This document shows positions 9,444-18,976 of a stretch of DNA of 64,000 bases, in pieces (the stretch's first letter is position 1; each line of letters begins with the position of its first letter). The position numbers and the translations under genes were made by a program. Below the pieces are notes generated by a model. The model had not been told where the DNA came from and searched no databases. It saw only the letters and a list, made by a program, of their open reading frames with translations. The DNA lies in contig NZ_QOUX01000023.1 of NCBI RefSeq assembly GCF_004116265.1, positions 1 to 64,000 on the forward strand, given 5' to 3'. The DNA is from Anaerobacillus alkaliphilus. GTDB taxonomy: Bacteria > Bacillota > Bacilli > Bacillales > Anaerobacillaceae.

Positions 9444-10580
9444 TTGGCTTATGAATTAGTAGAAAAGTTAAAACAGCAGTATATGAAGGGTTGCGGCAAG
9501 TGGTATTCAACGAATTGGCACTACGTTGAGAGTTGTATCATGAAGGCCTACCTTGATAGTTATCAACACACTGGTAATGAAGAGGAATATCAGTTTGTTA
9601 AGGATTTTGTTGACACTCTTGTTGATGAAAATGGTCATGTAGAACAAATTGATAGTAACTACTATAGTATCGATCAAATTAGAATGACTACTATTTTATT
9701 TTCCTTATATAAAAAAGAACATAACCCTAAGTACAAGGTAGTATTAGATTTAATTTATAAACAGTTAGAAACTTATCCAAGGACTAAAACCGGAAACTTC
9801 TGGCATAAGACAAATTACCCAAACCAGATCTGGATGGACGGTCTTTATATGGGTCAACCATTCTATGTTCAGTATATTAAGGAGTTTGAAACAAGCAAAG
9901 ATTATTCTGATACTTTTAATCAATTTAGACAGACTCGTCAACTACTATTTGATGAGAAGACTCAGCTATACTATCATGCTTATGACGAAAGCCGAGAAAT
10001 GTTTTGGTGCAATAATGAAACAGGACTCTCTCCACATGTTTGGGCTCGTGCGGTTGGCTGGTACGCAATGGCCTTAGTAGACATCATGGAATTGCTTGAG
10101 GACGAGGACGTAAATACAAACGAACTAAAAGATTTACTTAAAGAAACGATTGATGGCATGTTACGCTACCAACATAGTAGCGGAATGTGGTATCAGGTCG
10201 TCGAATTAAGTGGTTATAAAGAAAATTACTTAGAATCTAGTGGAACAGCAATGTTTGCATACGCAATCTTAAAGGCTGTTAGACTTGGATACTTGTCTGA
10301 TTGTTATGTGAAATATGGAAAATTAGCTTTTGATGGTATTATAGAAAACTATGTTACAGAAGAAAACGGCGAAGTCTTACTAGGTGGAATTTGTAAAAGT
10401 GCAGGCTTAGGAAGGCACCCTGAGTTAGGAATTATCCGTGATGGTAGTTACGAGTACTACACGACTGGAGAGCCAATTGTAACGAATAACGGGCATGGTG
10501 TTGCACCATTTTTAATGGCTTACAATGAGGTTAAACTTTTATTAAATCTAGAAGTTGTATCTACAGAAGCTGTTAAATAA
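9444..10580 (+). CDS. GH88/GH105 unsaturated rhamnogalacturonyl/uronyl hydrolase
   Basis: 378 residues from TTG 9444, chosen because GGAGGTGG (9431-9438) lies five bases upstream; the open frame extends slightly further to 9429. It has an (alpha/alpha)6-barrel sequence with WMDGLYMGQPFY (Asp132, the position of the GH105 catalytic Asp) and WARAVGW at 200-206, typical of the YteR/YesR group. No signal peptide, so it acts in the cytoplasm and removes the 4,5-unsaturated uronic acid from oligosaccharides made by pectate or rhamnogalacturonan lyases. It is divergent from the MATE gene, has its own operator and is followed by a strong terminator. It pairs with a second GH105 at 12441, probably of different linkage preference. 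Confidence 0.9.
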   Translation: MAYELVEKLKQQYMKGCGKWYSTNWHYVESCIMKAYLDSYQHTGNEEEYQFVKDFVDTLVDENGHVEQIDSNYYSIDQIRMTTILFSLYKKEHNPKYKVVLDLIYKQLETYPRTKTGNFWHKTNYPNQIWMDGLYMGQPFYVQYIKEFETSKDYSDTFNQFRQTRQLLFDEKTQLYYHAYDESREMFWCNNETGLSPHVWARAVGWYAMALVDIMELLEDEDVNTNELKDLLKETIDGMLRYQHSSGMWYQVVELSGYKENYLESSGTAMFAYAILKAVRLGYLSDCYVKYGKLAFDGIIENYVTEENGEVLLGGICKSAGLGRHPELGIIRDGSYEYYTTGEPIVTNNGHGVAPFLMAYNEVKLLLNLEVVSTEAVK

Positions 10581-10590
10581 TTTACTAACG

Positions 10591-10623
10591 AAAAAAGTGC
10601 TTGGGAGATCCAAGCACTTTTTT
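10591..10623. terminator. Bidirectional terminator between GH105 and SDR genes
   Basis: A hairpin with stem AAGTGCTTGG / CCAAGCACTT and a four-base loop, flanked by A and T runs. It sits between the convergent GH105 (+) and SDR (-) genes and can serve both. Confidence 0.9.
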
Positions 10624-10676
10624 GCTTACCTATTTTATTTACGTAATTTATGCTATTCTAGTCATTTTCAGTTGAC

Positions 10677-11441
10677 TTAGTCCATCAACTGACCGCCATT
10701 CACTTCGATCATTTCACCTAGTAAAAAAGTACTTAAAGGAGATGCTAAGTACAATACAGCATCTGCAACTTCTTCAGGTGTACCTTCCCTGTTAAGCGGG
10801 ATGGTTTTCTTAATGTTTGCCCTTGCTTCATTACTAGTAAAGCGGTCATGGAATCGGGTTGTAATTGTCCCCGGTGCTACTCCATTCACAAGAATTCCGT
10901 ACTCACAAAGTTCCTTTGCTAACCCTTTTGTAAATGCACTGACGGCAGCTTTTGAAGCTGCATAAACGACAGCTCCCATGCCTCCACCGTTTCTTGCTGC
11001 TATTGAAGATATATTTATGATTCGACCGTAATTTTGTGCTTTCATGATTGGAATTACATGTTTTGAACATAAAAACACTGATTTTTGATTAACGTTCGTA
11101 GTATCTTCCCAAAGCTCTTCGGACATATCTTCAATCTTGCAGCGCTCCACAAGTGATCCAGCATTATTAACTAATATCGATACTGGCCCTAAGTCCTCTG
11201 TCACCTTATTCATCATCTCAATTACTTGCTCTTCGTTTGTAACATCACATTGATAGGCAGCTGCTTCGCCTCCGTTAGTAGTAATAGCAGATACTACTTG
11301 AAATGCTTCGTCTTTACTATAATTATAGTTGACGGCAACCTTCACGCCCGCCTCGGCTAGACGAATAGCTATTGCTCTACCAATACCCGTGCCTCCACCC
11401 GTAATTATCGCTACTTGATTCTCTAAATTCACACTTAGCAT
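10677..11441 (-). CDS. SDR-family dehydrogenase, probable uronate (DEH/DKI) reductase
   Basis: 254 residues. ATG 11441 is chosen over the in-frame GTG at 11450 because that GTG lies inside the ribosome site GAGGGGTGG. A classical short-chain dehydrogenase: TGGGTGIG cofactor loop at 14-21, NNAG at 92-95, catalytic Ser (145/146), Tyr160 and Lys164 in YAASK. It is nearest to FabG/KduD-type enzymes. Given the neighbours, the likely reaction is NAD(P)H-dependent reduction of the keto-deoxyuronate released by lyases and GH105, as KduD does; an acyl-ACP reductase role is less likely in this context. It lies downstream of the BASS gene, with its own operator in the gap. Confidence 0.85.
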   Translation of the reverse strand: MLSVNLENQVAIITGGGTGIGRAIAIRLAEAGVKVAVNYNYSKDEAFQVVSAITTNGGEAAAYQCDVTNEEQVIEMMNKVTEDLGPVSILVNNAGSLVERCKIEDMSEELWEDTTNVNQKSVFLCSKHVIPIMKAQNYGRIINISSIAARNGGGMGAVVYAASKAAVSAFTKGLAKELCEYGILVNGVAPGTITTRFHDRFTSNEARANIKKTIPLNREGTPEEVADAVLYLASPLSTFLLGEMIEVNGGQLMD

Positions 11442-11457
11442 GTAATCCACCCCTCTA

Positions 11458-11471
11458 TAACAACGTTGTTA
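11458..11471. promoter_or_regulatory. Operator palindrome upstream of the SDR gene
   Basis: A perfect 14-bp palindrome TAACAACGTTGTTA in the 37-bp gap between the BASS stop and the SDR start. It implies either a separate repressed promoter for the SDR gene or repression by roadblock inside the GH105-BASS-SDR operon. No convincing -35/-10 pair was found. Confidence 0.65.
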
Positions 11472-11478
11472 CTATTGT

Positions 11479-12444
11479 TCATATATTTGAAGCTTTTAAT
11501 AACTTCTCTTGCTCTTCTTCAGGTTTTTTAAGAAATTTCCCTATTGTTGCTGCTAATACTTGTTGGAATAAAATGACTACAATAATTGGCAAGGTTACCT
11601 GCGGAGGGAAATAGGTAATTGCTAATGCAGCCCCTACACCATTGTTTCTTATTCCACTATTGTAGGCTAAACTTATCGCTATCCCATAGTCCCATTTAAA
11701 TAGTTTTGCAGAGAAGATACCAATTGCATAACCAGTAATAACAAGCGCCACAAGGATAACCAAAAGTATAACTAATTGTAGATCAACTCGTGTAAAATAA
11801 GGTGATATGACAGAGCTATTAAAAACAATGACTACCAACAAGCCTATCTTAGAGAATGGTGCGAGTTTAGCTTTTACAGCTACACTTGGCTTACTGTAAA
11901 AATGACTAAACAATATCCCTAGTAAAGAAGGTATGACAATCATCCAAAATAAACCATTCATTAGGCCGACCGTATCAAGTGACACGTCAGCGCCTAGTAA
12001 AACCTTTAATGTAAGTGGTACTAGGAACGGTGATAATAATGTGTTTACTAATATGATCGAAAGTGTGTTGGCAGTATTTCCATTGTGAATTGACACCCAC
12101 ATTAAACTGACAATTCCTGTTGGAATAATAAATGCTAAAACTAATCCTGTAACAATATAAATGTTATCGGCAAAAAAAAGCTTCCCAACGCCAAAAGCTA
12201 GTAAGGGCATAATTACTTGTAAGATGATTAAGCAAACAAAGATAGGTAAAGGATTTCTTAGGGCTTTCCCTATATCCTTTACCTTTAAACCGAGACTACT
12301 ACTGAAGGTAATGCACGCAAATATCCAAGGCACTAGAAATGCCCATGCTTCTAAGAATGATAAAAAGGTTATCCCACTAAGAACACAAAGTGGCGTAAGG
12401 TACGGAATTTGTTTTTCGAGCTTCCTATTTAATTTTTCAATCAC
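11479..12444 (-). CDS. Bile acid:sodium symporter (BASS)-family transporter
   Basis: 321 residues with about ten hydrophobic helices; the family signatures are the HNGNTANTLSI and AYNSGIRNNGVGAAL regions, corresponding to the unwound sodium-site helices of BASS proteins. The start codon overlaps the stop of the upstream GH105 gene by four bases (ATGA), so the two are translationally coupled. Members of this family near pectin genes are plausible importers of keto-deoxyuronates or other organic acids. Here it would feed monomers or take up small pectin products; the substrate is inference. The protein ends in a charged Glu/Lys-rich tail. Confidence 0.82.
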   Translation of the reverse strand: MIEKLNRKLEKQIPYLTPLCVLSGITFLSFLEAWAFLVPWIFACITFSSSLGLKVKDIGKALRNPLPIFVCLIILQVIMPLLAFGVGKLFFADNIYIVTGLVLAFIIPTGIVSLMWVSIHNGNTANTLSIILVNTLLSPFLVPLTLKVLLGADVSLDTVGLMNGLFWMIVIPSLLGILFSHFYSKPSVAVKAKLAPFSKIGLLVVIVFNSSVISPYFTRVDLQLVILLVILVALVITGYAIGIFSAKLFKWDYGIAISLAYNSGIRNNGVGAALAITYFPPQVTLPIIVVILFQQVLAATIGKFLKKPEEEQEKLLKASNI

Positions 12445-13547
12445 AGTTTACTCATTTCTACTGCCGCTAGAATAAAGGCTCCTAAACCATGTAAATCGTT
12501 AACACTCGTTTCTCTCGCAACATAGTAATCGTAAACTCCACAAGATGTACCAATACAAATTCCCTCAAGTTGAAGACGATTGTCACTATCAAACGTAATC
12601 ATATGCTCTAGTAACCCTTCGAAACTTTTCTCTGCTTGTTTTCTATAGGACGAGTCAATGTACTTATTATTTATCGCCTTAGCCATTGTATAGACAAATA
12701 AACATGAGCCAGAAGACTCTAACCAGTTATCCTTTAAATTCCCTTTATCAACAATTTGATACCATAATCCTGTTTTTTCATCTTGGTATTTAAGGAGTGT
12801 ATCTACATACTGTTTGACTTCACCAATTAATTCCTTTCTAGCGGAATGCCCCTCTGGTAGATGATCTAAAATATCTACTAACGCCATCCCGTACCAACCA
12901 ATCGAGCGACTCCATACTTCCGGTGATCTACCGGTAATAGGATCAGCCCAAGGCTGCTGCTTTTTCTCATCCCATGCGTGATAGAACAATCCAGTACTTT
13001 CATCTTTTGTATTTTTTCGCATTAATTTTTCTTGATAAATTGTCGCTTCAATAAGCTCTGGTTCGTTAAATAATGTTCCGTAAATGACTGAAAATGGGCC
13101 CGCCATATATAATCCGTCTAACCACATTTGGTATGGATATTTATCCTTATGCCAATATCCTCCTTCAGACGTTCGGTTAATTGTTTTCAAAAGATTACGT
13201 AGCTTAGTAGTAGCTATTTTATACTTTTCTTCACTTGTTGCTTGATATATCGGGAACAGTAATAAGCCAGGTTGAATTGCATCCAGCTCATCTCTTCGAA
13301 AATAGAAGTTTCCTTCTTCATCTACCAAATCATCGACGTATTTCTTTAGGTAGGCAAAGTAATCCTCCTTTTTTGTTTCTTCCCATACTCGTAACATCCC
13401 ATATAAAAAAACACCTTGGTGATAATGCCATCTATTCTCAGGTGGTAATTGAATTGGTTGATACTTTTCCATTAAAGAAATGCAAGCTTTTTCGGCCCAC
13501 TCAAGCGGTGATCGTTCAGTGATAACGCTTTCTTTTTGATCAGTCAT
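12441..13547 (-). CDS. GH88/GH105 unsaturated rhamnogalacturonyl hydrolase (YteR/YesR-like)
   Basis: 368 residues. ATG 13547 is preferred over the longer frame to 13610 because GGAGGAGTG lies just upstream. NRWHYHQG near 38-45, WLDGLYMAGPF (Asp144 as the catalytic Asp) and EVWSRSIGWYG are typical of cytoplasmic rhamnogalacturonyl hydrolases. It is only distantly similar to the GH105 at 9444, so the two probably differ in the sugar next to the unsaturated uronate. It is first gene of a coupled operon with the BASS transporter and the SDR. The upstream gap is shared with the divergent AraC regulator, which may control it. Confidence 0.9.
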   Translation of the reverse strand: MTDQKESVITERSPLEWAEKACISLMEKYQPIQLPPENRWHYHQGVFLYGMLRVWEETKKEDYFAYLKKYVDDLVDEEGNFYFRRDELDAIQPGLLLFPIYQATSEEKYKIATTKLRNLLKTINRTSEGGYWHKDKYPYQMWLDGLYMAGPFSVIYGTLFNEPELIEATIYQEKLMRKNTKDESTGLFYHAWDEKKQQPWADPITGRSPEVWSRSIGWYGMALVDILDHLPEGHSARKELIGEVKQYVDTLLKYQDEKTGLWYQIVDKGNLKDNWLESSGSCLFVYTMAKAINNKYIDSSYRKQAEKSFEGLLEHMITFDSDNRLQLEGICIGTSCGVYDYYVARETSVNDLHGLGAFILAAVEMSKL

Positions 13548-13784
13548 AAAATTCACTCCTCCATTTTCAAACTTTTTAGAGTTATCGTACAGGTGACAAC
13601 TATATCGCACGATTACGGAGTACGTCTACAATCCTCATTACAGTATGTAAGATTTCCATAACTATCGGGCAAAACAATCTTATAAACTAACAAAATGAAC
13701 GTAATATAAGCTAATGATTATTCGGTTTCACTATAGTATAAATGTTGAAAATAATAAAACTTCCTATTAAACAATGAAACAAGG

Positions 13785-13822
13785 TATAATCATAATAAGT
13801 TTCTTTAATGAAAACGTTGTTA
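13785..13822 (+). promoter_or_regulatory. AraC-gene promoter with degenerate operator or cre-like site
   Basis: TATAAT at 13785-13790 is a good -10 box without a clear -35. At 13809-13822 lies TGAAAACGTTGTTA, which matches the operator core with two mismatches and equally resembles a CcpA cre site (TGNAANCG core). Which protein binds is undetermined. Confidence 0.5.
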
Positions 13823-13849
13823 ATTACTGTGTTTTAGGAGGTAATACAA

Positions 13850-16177
13850 TTGCAAAGAGGCAAGACTAAGTTCTTTTTCAAATTATTAGCTTTTATTTTA
13901 TTTCTAAGTACTTTTCCGATTATCATCGTCGGAACATTCTCTTATATAAAAACATCAGATGCCATTTATCAAAAGGTCATGCAAGAAAAAGTACAAAGTA
14001 TCTACCAAATTAACACGAACGTTGAACAAGTATTAAAAACTATTGATCATTCGCTTACCTATTTTGTCAACTCTTCCTTCTTGAAAGAAACACTAAAGGA
14101 GCCAATGGGTGCTGAACAATTTCAAAACTACCGACAGTTAAAACAAGAGTTAAACTATCTCCAAACTTTTGATACCGGAATTGAAGATATTTTAATTGTC
14201 AGTCTCGAAAAAAAATGGTTGGTTAACAATAATGGTCTTCGTACACTAGATAATCTAGACATTGAGCATCAATTCTCAGAGTATTTAAGATCACCTTACA
14301 ATACAAGGTGGATCCTAGAAAGTAAAGACACTGTAGTTAATGAAGATAACGATTTTATCGAGAGCCTGTTGCCTTGTGGCTATAGTGTAAAGTTAGTGAA
14401 ACAATTGCCTCTAATAACGAGTAATAAAACTGGTCTCTCCACTGCTAGCATTCCTTCTTGCTATTTAGCAAACATTTTAACGAGCAGTAGTGATACTGAA
14501 ATGCTTATGATACTAGATAGCCAATTTAGAGTGCTGGCTCATAATGATCAATCATTGATTGGGACAAATTATTCTAATCTTCCTGTTGTTGAACTTTTAA
14601 GCGCCCCTGACTTTCAACCTTCAGGACAGTTGACCGCTACGATTGATTCTATTAACTATACGTTGACTTATCGTAAATCGGATTATAATGGCTGGCTTTA
14701 TTTATCAGTAATCTCAAATGAGGAACTAAAAAGTGAAGCTACAGCAATTGGATTATTTACCTTGTACGTTTGCATGAGTGTGTTAATAGGCTGTTTAGTT
14801 TTTTCTTGGTTTGGGTCAAAGAGACTTTATAAACCTATTAATCAATTATATAAGACAATGATGTCTAGTATTAAGACAACAACACTTCAAAAACAACTAC
14901 ACAAAGATGAACTAGAGGTAATTGGTGACCGAATTCATCACATGTTGGCTGAAAACAAAGAGTTAGAAGTTAAAATTCAGGGTCAAGTTGACCAATTGAG
15001 ACAATTGTTTATGGTTAGATTACTAGATGGTCACTTAGGTGAAGAAGAACTAATGATGAAATATCTATCCTATGATTTTAATAGTAAGTGGAAACAACTA
15101 TGTGTGCTAACTTTACAAATTGACACAATTGAAAACACTAAATATTCTCCTGGACAAAAGGATCTGCTTCTCTTTACGATTAATAACATCATTGAAGATA
15201 TCATTCCTGAGGATCAGAGGTTAACTCCAATTCTTCGTAAAGATGTACAAATTACTATCATTTTAAGTAATCATGAAACAATGGAAGAGTATGAAAACTT
15301 CATTCATGAAGAAGCTATACGTATTCAAACAAAGGTAAAGGAAGAATTAGATTTACCGATTAGTATTGGAGTAAGTTTACCGTTCTCAAAGCTTTCCAAA
15401 TCACGAGAAGCTTATCTTGAAGGTGTTGAAGCTCTAAAACATCGAATTAAATCTGGCATGAACTCCATCCTGTATTATAAAAATATTGAAACGGGTAGTT
15501 CACTACAAACTTTCTTCCCGGAAAATATTAAGAATGAGTTATTTGATGCGATAAAATTGGGTGAAAAAGAGAAGGCTGAAGAAGCACTAAGTATGTTAAT
15601 TTCAACTATTTTTTCAAAAGATTTAAATCCAAATCAATATCAAATATCCTTAATTCGACTATTAAATGACTTAATCTTACTAACCCAAACGCTAGGAGTC
15701 GAGTTAGAGAATTTCGATGATAAAAAATCATTGTATGATCAACTTTTTGAATTAAAATCGATTGAGGAAATTGGAAATTGGTTTAAAGAAAGTATTATCT
15801 TTCCTCTAGTATCATCATTAGAGGAGCGCATAAACTCACAGTACAAAAATATCTCTGACAAAATTATTCATATCATCCAACAGGAATATGATACAGACAT
15901 TTCGTTAGAAGCCATTGCAGAGAGACTACACTATAATCCAAACTACTTAAGTAGCATTTTCCGTAAAGAAACAAACATCTCATTTAGTGAGTATGTCTCT
16001 ATGTATCGTTTAAATATGGCTAAAAAGATGCTTGTTGAATCAGACTTATCTATTAAGGAAATTGCAGAGATGTTCCGCTATAACAATTCTCAAAATTTCA
16101 TCCGTTCATTCAAGAAAAAAGAGGGTATTACCCCTGGAAAATACCGTGAGCTACATGCAGCAAACAAATTTGATTAA
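13850..16177 (+). CDS. Membrane-anchored AraC-family regulator with extracellular sensor (YesS-like)
   Basis: 775 residues from TTG 13850, behind AGGAGGT at 13836-13842. One transmembrane helix at about 9-30, an extracytoplasmic dCache-like sensing region to about 295, a second helix at about 298-322, a long cytoplasmic linker region and a C-terminal AraC double HTH (last ~100 residues, with NPNYLSSIFRKE and NSQNFIRSFKKKEG). This layout matches B. subtilis YesS, which activates rhamnogalacturonan genes. It probably senses a pectin fragment outside the cell and activates the adjacent GH105-BASS-SDR operon and/or the solute-binding gene downstream. Ligand and targets are inferred from position. 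Confidence 0.88.
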   Translation: MQRGKTKFFFKLLAFILFLSTFPIIIVGTFSYIKTSDAIYQKVMQEKVQSIYQINTNVEQVLKTIDHSLTYFVNSSFLKETLKEPMGAEQFQNYRQLKQELNYLQTFDTGIEDILIVSLEKKWLVNNNGLRTLDNLDIEHQFSEYLRSPYNTRWILESKDTVVNEDNDFIESLLPCGYSVKLVKQLPLITSNKTGLSTASIPSCYLANILTSSSDTEMLMILDSQFRVLAHNDQSLIGTNYSNLPVVELLSAPDFQPSGQLTATIDSINYTLTYRKSDYNGWLYLSVISNEELKSEATAIGLFTLYVCMSVLIGCLVFSWFGSKRLYKPINQLYKTMMSSIKTTTLQKQLHKDELEVIGDRIHHMLAENKELEVKIQGQVDQLRQLFMVRLLDGHLGEEELMMKYLSYDFNSKWKQLCVLTLQIDTIENTKYSPGQKDLLLFTINNIIEDIIPEDQRLTPILRKDVQITIILSNHETMEEYENFIHEEAIRIQTKVKEELDLPISIGVSLPFSKLSKSREAYLEGVEALKHRIKSGMNSILYYKNIETGSSLQTFFPENIKNELFDAIKLGEKEKAEEALSMLISTIFSKDLNPNQYQISLIRLLNDLILLTQTLGVELENFDDKKSLYDQLFELKSIEEIGNWFKESIIFPLVSSLEERINSQYKNISDKIIHIIQQEYDTDISLEAIAERLHYNPNYLSSIFRKETNISFSEYVSMYRLNMAKKMLVESDLSIKEIAEMFRYNNSQNFIRSFKKKEGITPGKYRELHAANKFD

Positions 16178-16180
16178 CTA

Positions 16181-16223
16181 AAAAAAAGAGGGAAAACTCA
16201 CAAGTTGAGTTTCCCTCTTTTCT
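16181..16223. terminator. Bidirectional terminator
   Basis: A hairpin with arms AGAGGGAAAACTCA and TGAGTTTCCCTCT and flanking A/T runs, between the convergent AraC (+) and solute-binding-protein (-) genes. Confidence 0.9.
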
Positions 16224-17738
16224 TTAGTTCTGTTTGTTATAGGATTCTGTATATTCTTCAATAATTTGGTTGCCACCGTTTTCAAGCCATAGTTCAACAG
16301 CAACTTGGAAACCCTCTTCGTCAATTTGTCCGAGTATATACTTTATTGTTGCATCCTCAATTATCTGATAAAGGGAGCCCCCATCTAGGACGAAAGTATC
16401 TGAATCTAGTGCAATTGCTGGATTATGAATTAAATATCTTTCATTATTACTAATCAGATCGATCGCTTTTACTTGTACATCATAGCTGAAATACCGTTCA
16501 TAACTACCTCGTGTTTCTGATTCGCCTATTTCCATGGCTAAATAAGGTCTTACTTCATCATCATGTAAGGATGAGTCAATAATCTTGGCCATGCCGTTAA
16601 CTACCTCATAATGCTCTCCTTCAATCCCCCAAAGTAGTAGGTTACTAATCTCCGGTTTCATTAAATTATCATAGAAGGAAAGAATTTGTTTTAAATCTGC
16701 CTCAGTCTTTACCGAGGATTTAGGGAATAGCACGACATTGGAATATCCTGGAATTGCCCATACACCAAATTCCCCGTGCGGTCCCTTCACATTGTTATGA
16801 ACATCAAAGACAACCTCTGGATGTTTTACTACTGTTTCTTTATATAAATTATTTACATCGGCCATAGAGCCAACATATATTCCTGCAACGCCATTTTTAA
16901 ATAACGCTTGTTGATCATTTTTACTAGTTACAGGGAAGTTTTGATTTACATATCCATTTTCATATAGATTTCTCATAAATACTAACGTATCCATGTATTG
17001 TGGAAACATAAACTCCGGTTGAATTTTACCATCTTGCTTCCCAAAGTCGTTGGGGACTCCAAACCAGGAGGCGATCGTTTTAAAAGCACCATAAACTAGA
17101 TCACTCCGCTCAGTGAGACCAATTGTATCATTTTTGCCAGTACGATTAGGATCATCTTCGGTAAAAGCTCTTGCCAATTCAAAGAATTCATCGGTAGTGG
17201 TTGGTGCTGATAAGCCTAGATAATCAGCCCAATCTTTACGATAAATAATTCCTTGGCGAGATAATGGTCTCCCTTGGTAAAGCGAATAAATCTTGCCGTC
17301 AACCTTGGTATTTGCTAAAATTTCGGGTTTTAATTTACGTAAGTTTTCATATTCTTGTAAGTATGGACCTATCTCCCAAAACTGTTCATCTCTTATCGCA
17401 TCCTTAAACTGATTAAACATTTGAAAGTTCATTGGTACTACCATCGGTAACGTTCCCGTTGCGAATGCTGTATTCAAACGATCAATATAATTATCATCAG
17501 GAATAAAATGAATGTTTAGACTCGTATTTGTAGCATCTTCTATTAAACTTTTAATTCTACCATTTGGAATTTCAGGTGTATGATAATTCAACATGATTGA
17601 TATCTCAAATGGAAGATCTCCTTCTTTACCTTCAGATTTTGTAGCGCTTTCATTTTTGCTACAAGAGACTGCCAAAACAACTAACAACGTAAGTGTGGAG
17701 AAAAATAATAATATCCCCTTGTTTTGAATTATGTTCAA
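16224..17738 (-). CDS. Extracellular solute-binding lipoprotein (sugar ABC importer type), orphan
   Basis: 504 residues from TTG 17738, with GGGGG about eight bases upstream. The N-terminal hydrophobic segment ends LAVSC-SK, a lipobox, so it is a membrane-anchored lipoprotein. The body resembles large family-1 solute-binding proteins (LplA/YtcQ type) that bind oligosaccharides, including unsaturated rhamnogalacturonan fragments in other bacilli. No permease or ATPase gene is adjacent, so partners must be encoded elsewhere or an AraC-sensor/binding-protein partnership is possible. It converges on the AraC gene and follows the terminator of the TIM-barrel gene. Confidence 0.85.
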   Translation of the reverse strand: MNIIQNKGILLFFSTLTLLVVLAVSCSKNESATKSEGKEGDLPFEISIMLNYHTPEIPNGRIKSLIEDATNTSLNIHFIPDDNYIDRLNTAFATGTLPMVVPMNFQMFNQFKDAIRDEQFWEIGPYLQEYENLRKLKPEILANTKVDGKIYSLYQGRPLSRQGIIYRKDWADYLGLSAPTTTDEFFELARAFTEDDPNRTGKNDTIGLTERSDLVYGAFKTIASWFGVPNDFGKQDGKIQPEFMFPQYMDTLVFMRNLYENGYVNQNFPVTSKNDQQALFKNGVAGIYVGSMADVNNLYKETVVKHPEVVFDVHNNVKGPHGEFGVWAIPGYSNVVLFPKSSVKTEADLKQILSFYDNLMKPEISNLLLWGIEGEHYEVVNGMAKIIDSSLHDDEVRPYLAMEIGESETRGSYERYFSYDVQVKAIDLISNNERYLIHNPAIALDSDTFVLDGGSLYQIIEDATIKYILGQIDEEGFQVAVELWLENGGNQIIEEYTESYNKQN

Positions 17739-17838
17739 GTGTACAACCCCCAGAATTCTCCAAAGATAATTATTTCTATTATTATAACATTCTTACAATA
17801 AGAGATGTATAAATAATTATATTGGATGTATTTTCATA

Positions 17839-17873
17839 TAAAAAACTCCACTTGCGGTAAGTGGAGTTTTTTA
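17839..17873 (-). terminator. Terminator of the TIM-barrel gene
   Basis: A hairpin with arms AACTCCACTT and AAGTGGAGTT and a short loop, followed on the minus strand by a T run, 13 bases past the stop codon. Confidence 0.88.
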
Positions 17874-17885
17874 TTAACTGTTCGT

Positions 17886-18719
17886 TTATTTAGCATATAG
17901 TTTTGCTAATTGTTTTTCTAAATAATCCTTGGTGTCTTTCATAGTTTCAGGTTTTACAGCATCAAGGATGATATCGACATGAGGTTTGTATTCCCTCAAT
18001 CTTCTTAAGATCAAATCATAATTCATTTGCCCTTCTCCTACTGGGACCCATTTATATTCATTGTTTTCATCCAGCAGACAATCTTTTGCTTGGAACGCGA
18101 CGATTTTTTCTCCTAATAATTGGAACATTTCTTCGATAACGTTGTCTTGCTCATGTAAGTTGTCTTTTGTAATTAAGTTTCCTGGATCTAGGACAACCCC
18201 TAAATGACTAGAAGAAACTTCATCTAGTAGTTTCTTTAATTTTACTGCATTATCAATGAGATGATCCTCTGCAGGTTCAATTCCAATGAAGACACCCCAT
18301 TTTTCTGCTTCTTTAACAAGTTCTACTATTGTCGCTTTTAAGTTTAACCAATCCTGTTCCGTAAAGTCTGCAAGCGGTAACTTCCCCGTCTCGGTTGCGA
18401 CAACTGGGGCTCCAAAAAACTTTGCGTAGCGAATAATCTCTTTAAACCTTTCAATATTTACTCGTCGCTCTTCTTCATTACGGTCAAATAAATGTAAATA
18501 GCATCCTAATACAGAAATAGATACACCATTCTTTAACAACTGCTCTTTAATCTCTTTAGCTAACCCAGGACTAAGCAATCCTTGCTTGGTAAAGTCATAA
18601 TTGTCAAATGCCTTCCATAATGCTAACTGAACATGGCTAAATTGATATGACCCAACACTTTTGGCAACTTCATCGAAAGTCCCCTTCTTACATAAGTGTG
18701 CTAATACTCCAATTGACAT
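17886..18719 (-). CDS. Sugar phosphate isomerase/epimerase-like TIM-barrel protein
   Basis: 277 residues from ATG 18719 with GAGGGA upstream. It belongs to the xylose-isomerase-like / AP endonuclease-2 TIM-barrel superfamily: metal-ligand positions are suggested by GIEPAEDH, LDPGNL and the late FQAKDC / DAVKPE segments. Such proteins isomerise or epimerise keto-sugars. Within this locus it may interconvert uronate intermediates (e.g. after GH105), but no specific reaction can be assigned. It stands between the solute-binding gene and the divergent LacI gene as a single transcription unit with its own terminator. Confidence 0.75.
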   Translation of the reverse strand: MSIGVLAHLCKKGTFDEVAKSVGSYQFSHVQLALWKAFDNYDFTKQGLLSPGLAKEIKEQLLKNGVSISVLGCYLHLFDRNEEERRVNIERFKEIIRYAKFFGAPVVATETGKLPLADFTEQDWLNLKATIVELVKEAEKWGVFIGIEPAEDHLIDNAVKLKKLLDEVSSSHLGVVLDPGNLITKDNLHEQDNVIEEMFQLLGEKIVAFQAKDCLLDENNEYKWVPVGEGQMNYDLILRRLREYKPHVDIILDAVKPETMKDTKDYLEKQLAKLYAK

Positions 18720-18976
18720 GTTATCACTTCCCTCTAATTTTCATTATTTGTAAGTAAGTTATTCTAAATGAGTAATTGTTTAATTAGTCAGTATACATTT
18801 AATTCTAGTAGTTGAACTAAAATGATATAACCCTTCTATTAATTTAATATACATCCATTGGAAAAGTAATAATCATCCCTTCATGACTCAATTATTGTTT
18901 GAATACCTAACAAAATGATTATTCTAGCTTAAAGAGATTATTAACCTCCTATTTTCTTAGCATTCTTAGGTAAAAT

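Noticed and set aside
13611-13849. LacI-type operator for the GH105-BASS-SDR operon in the AraC intergenic region
   Set aside because: Apart from the degenerate site at 13809, no palindrome with the operator core was found near the GH105 start.
18130-18150. AACGTTGTC inside the TIM-barrel gene
   Set aside because: Only a half-match to the operator, within codons, and not palindromic.
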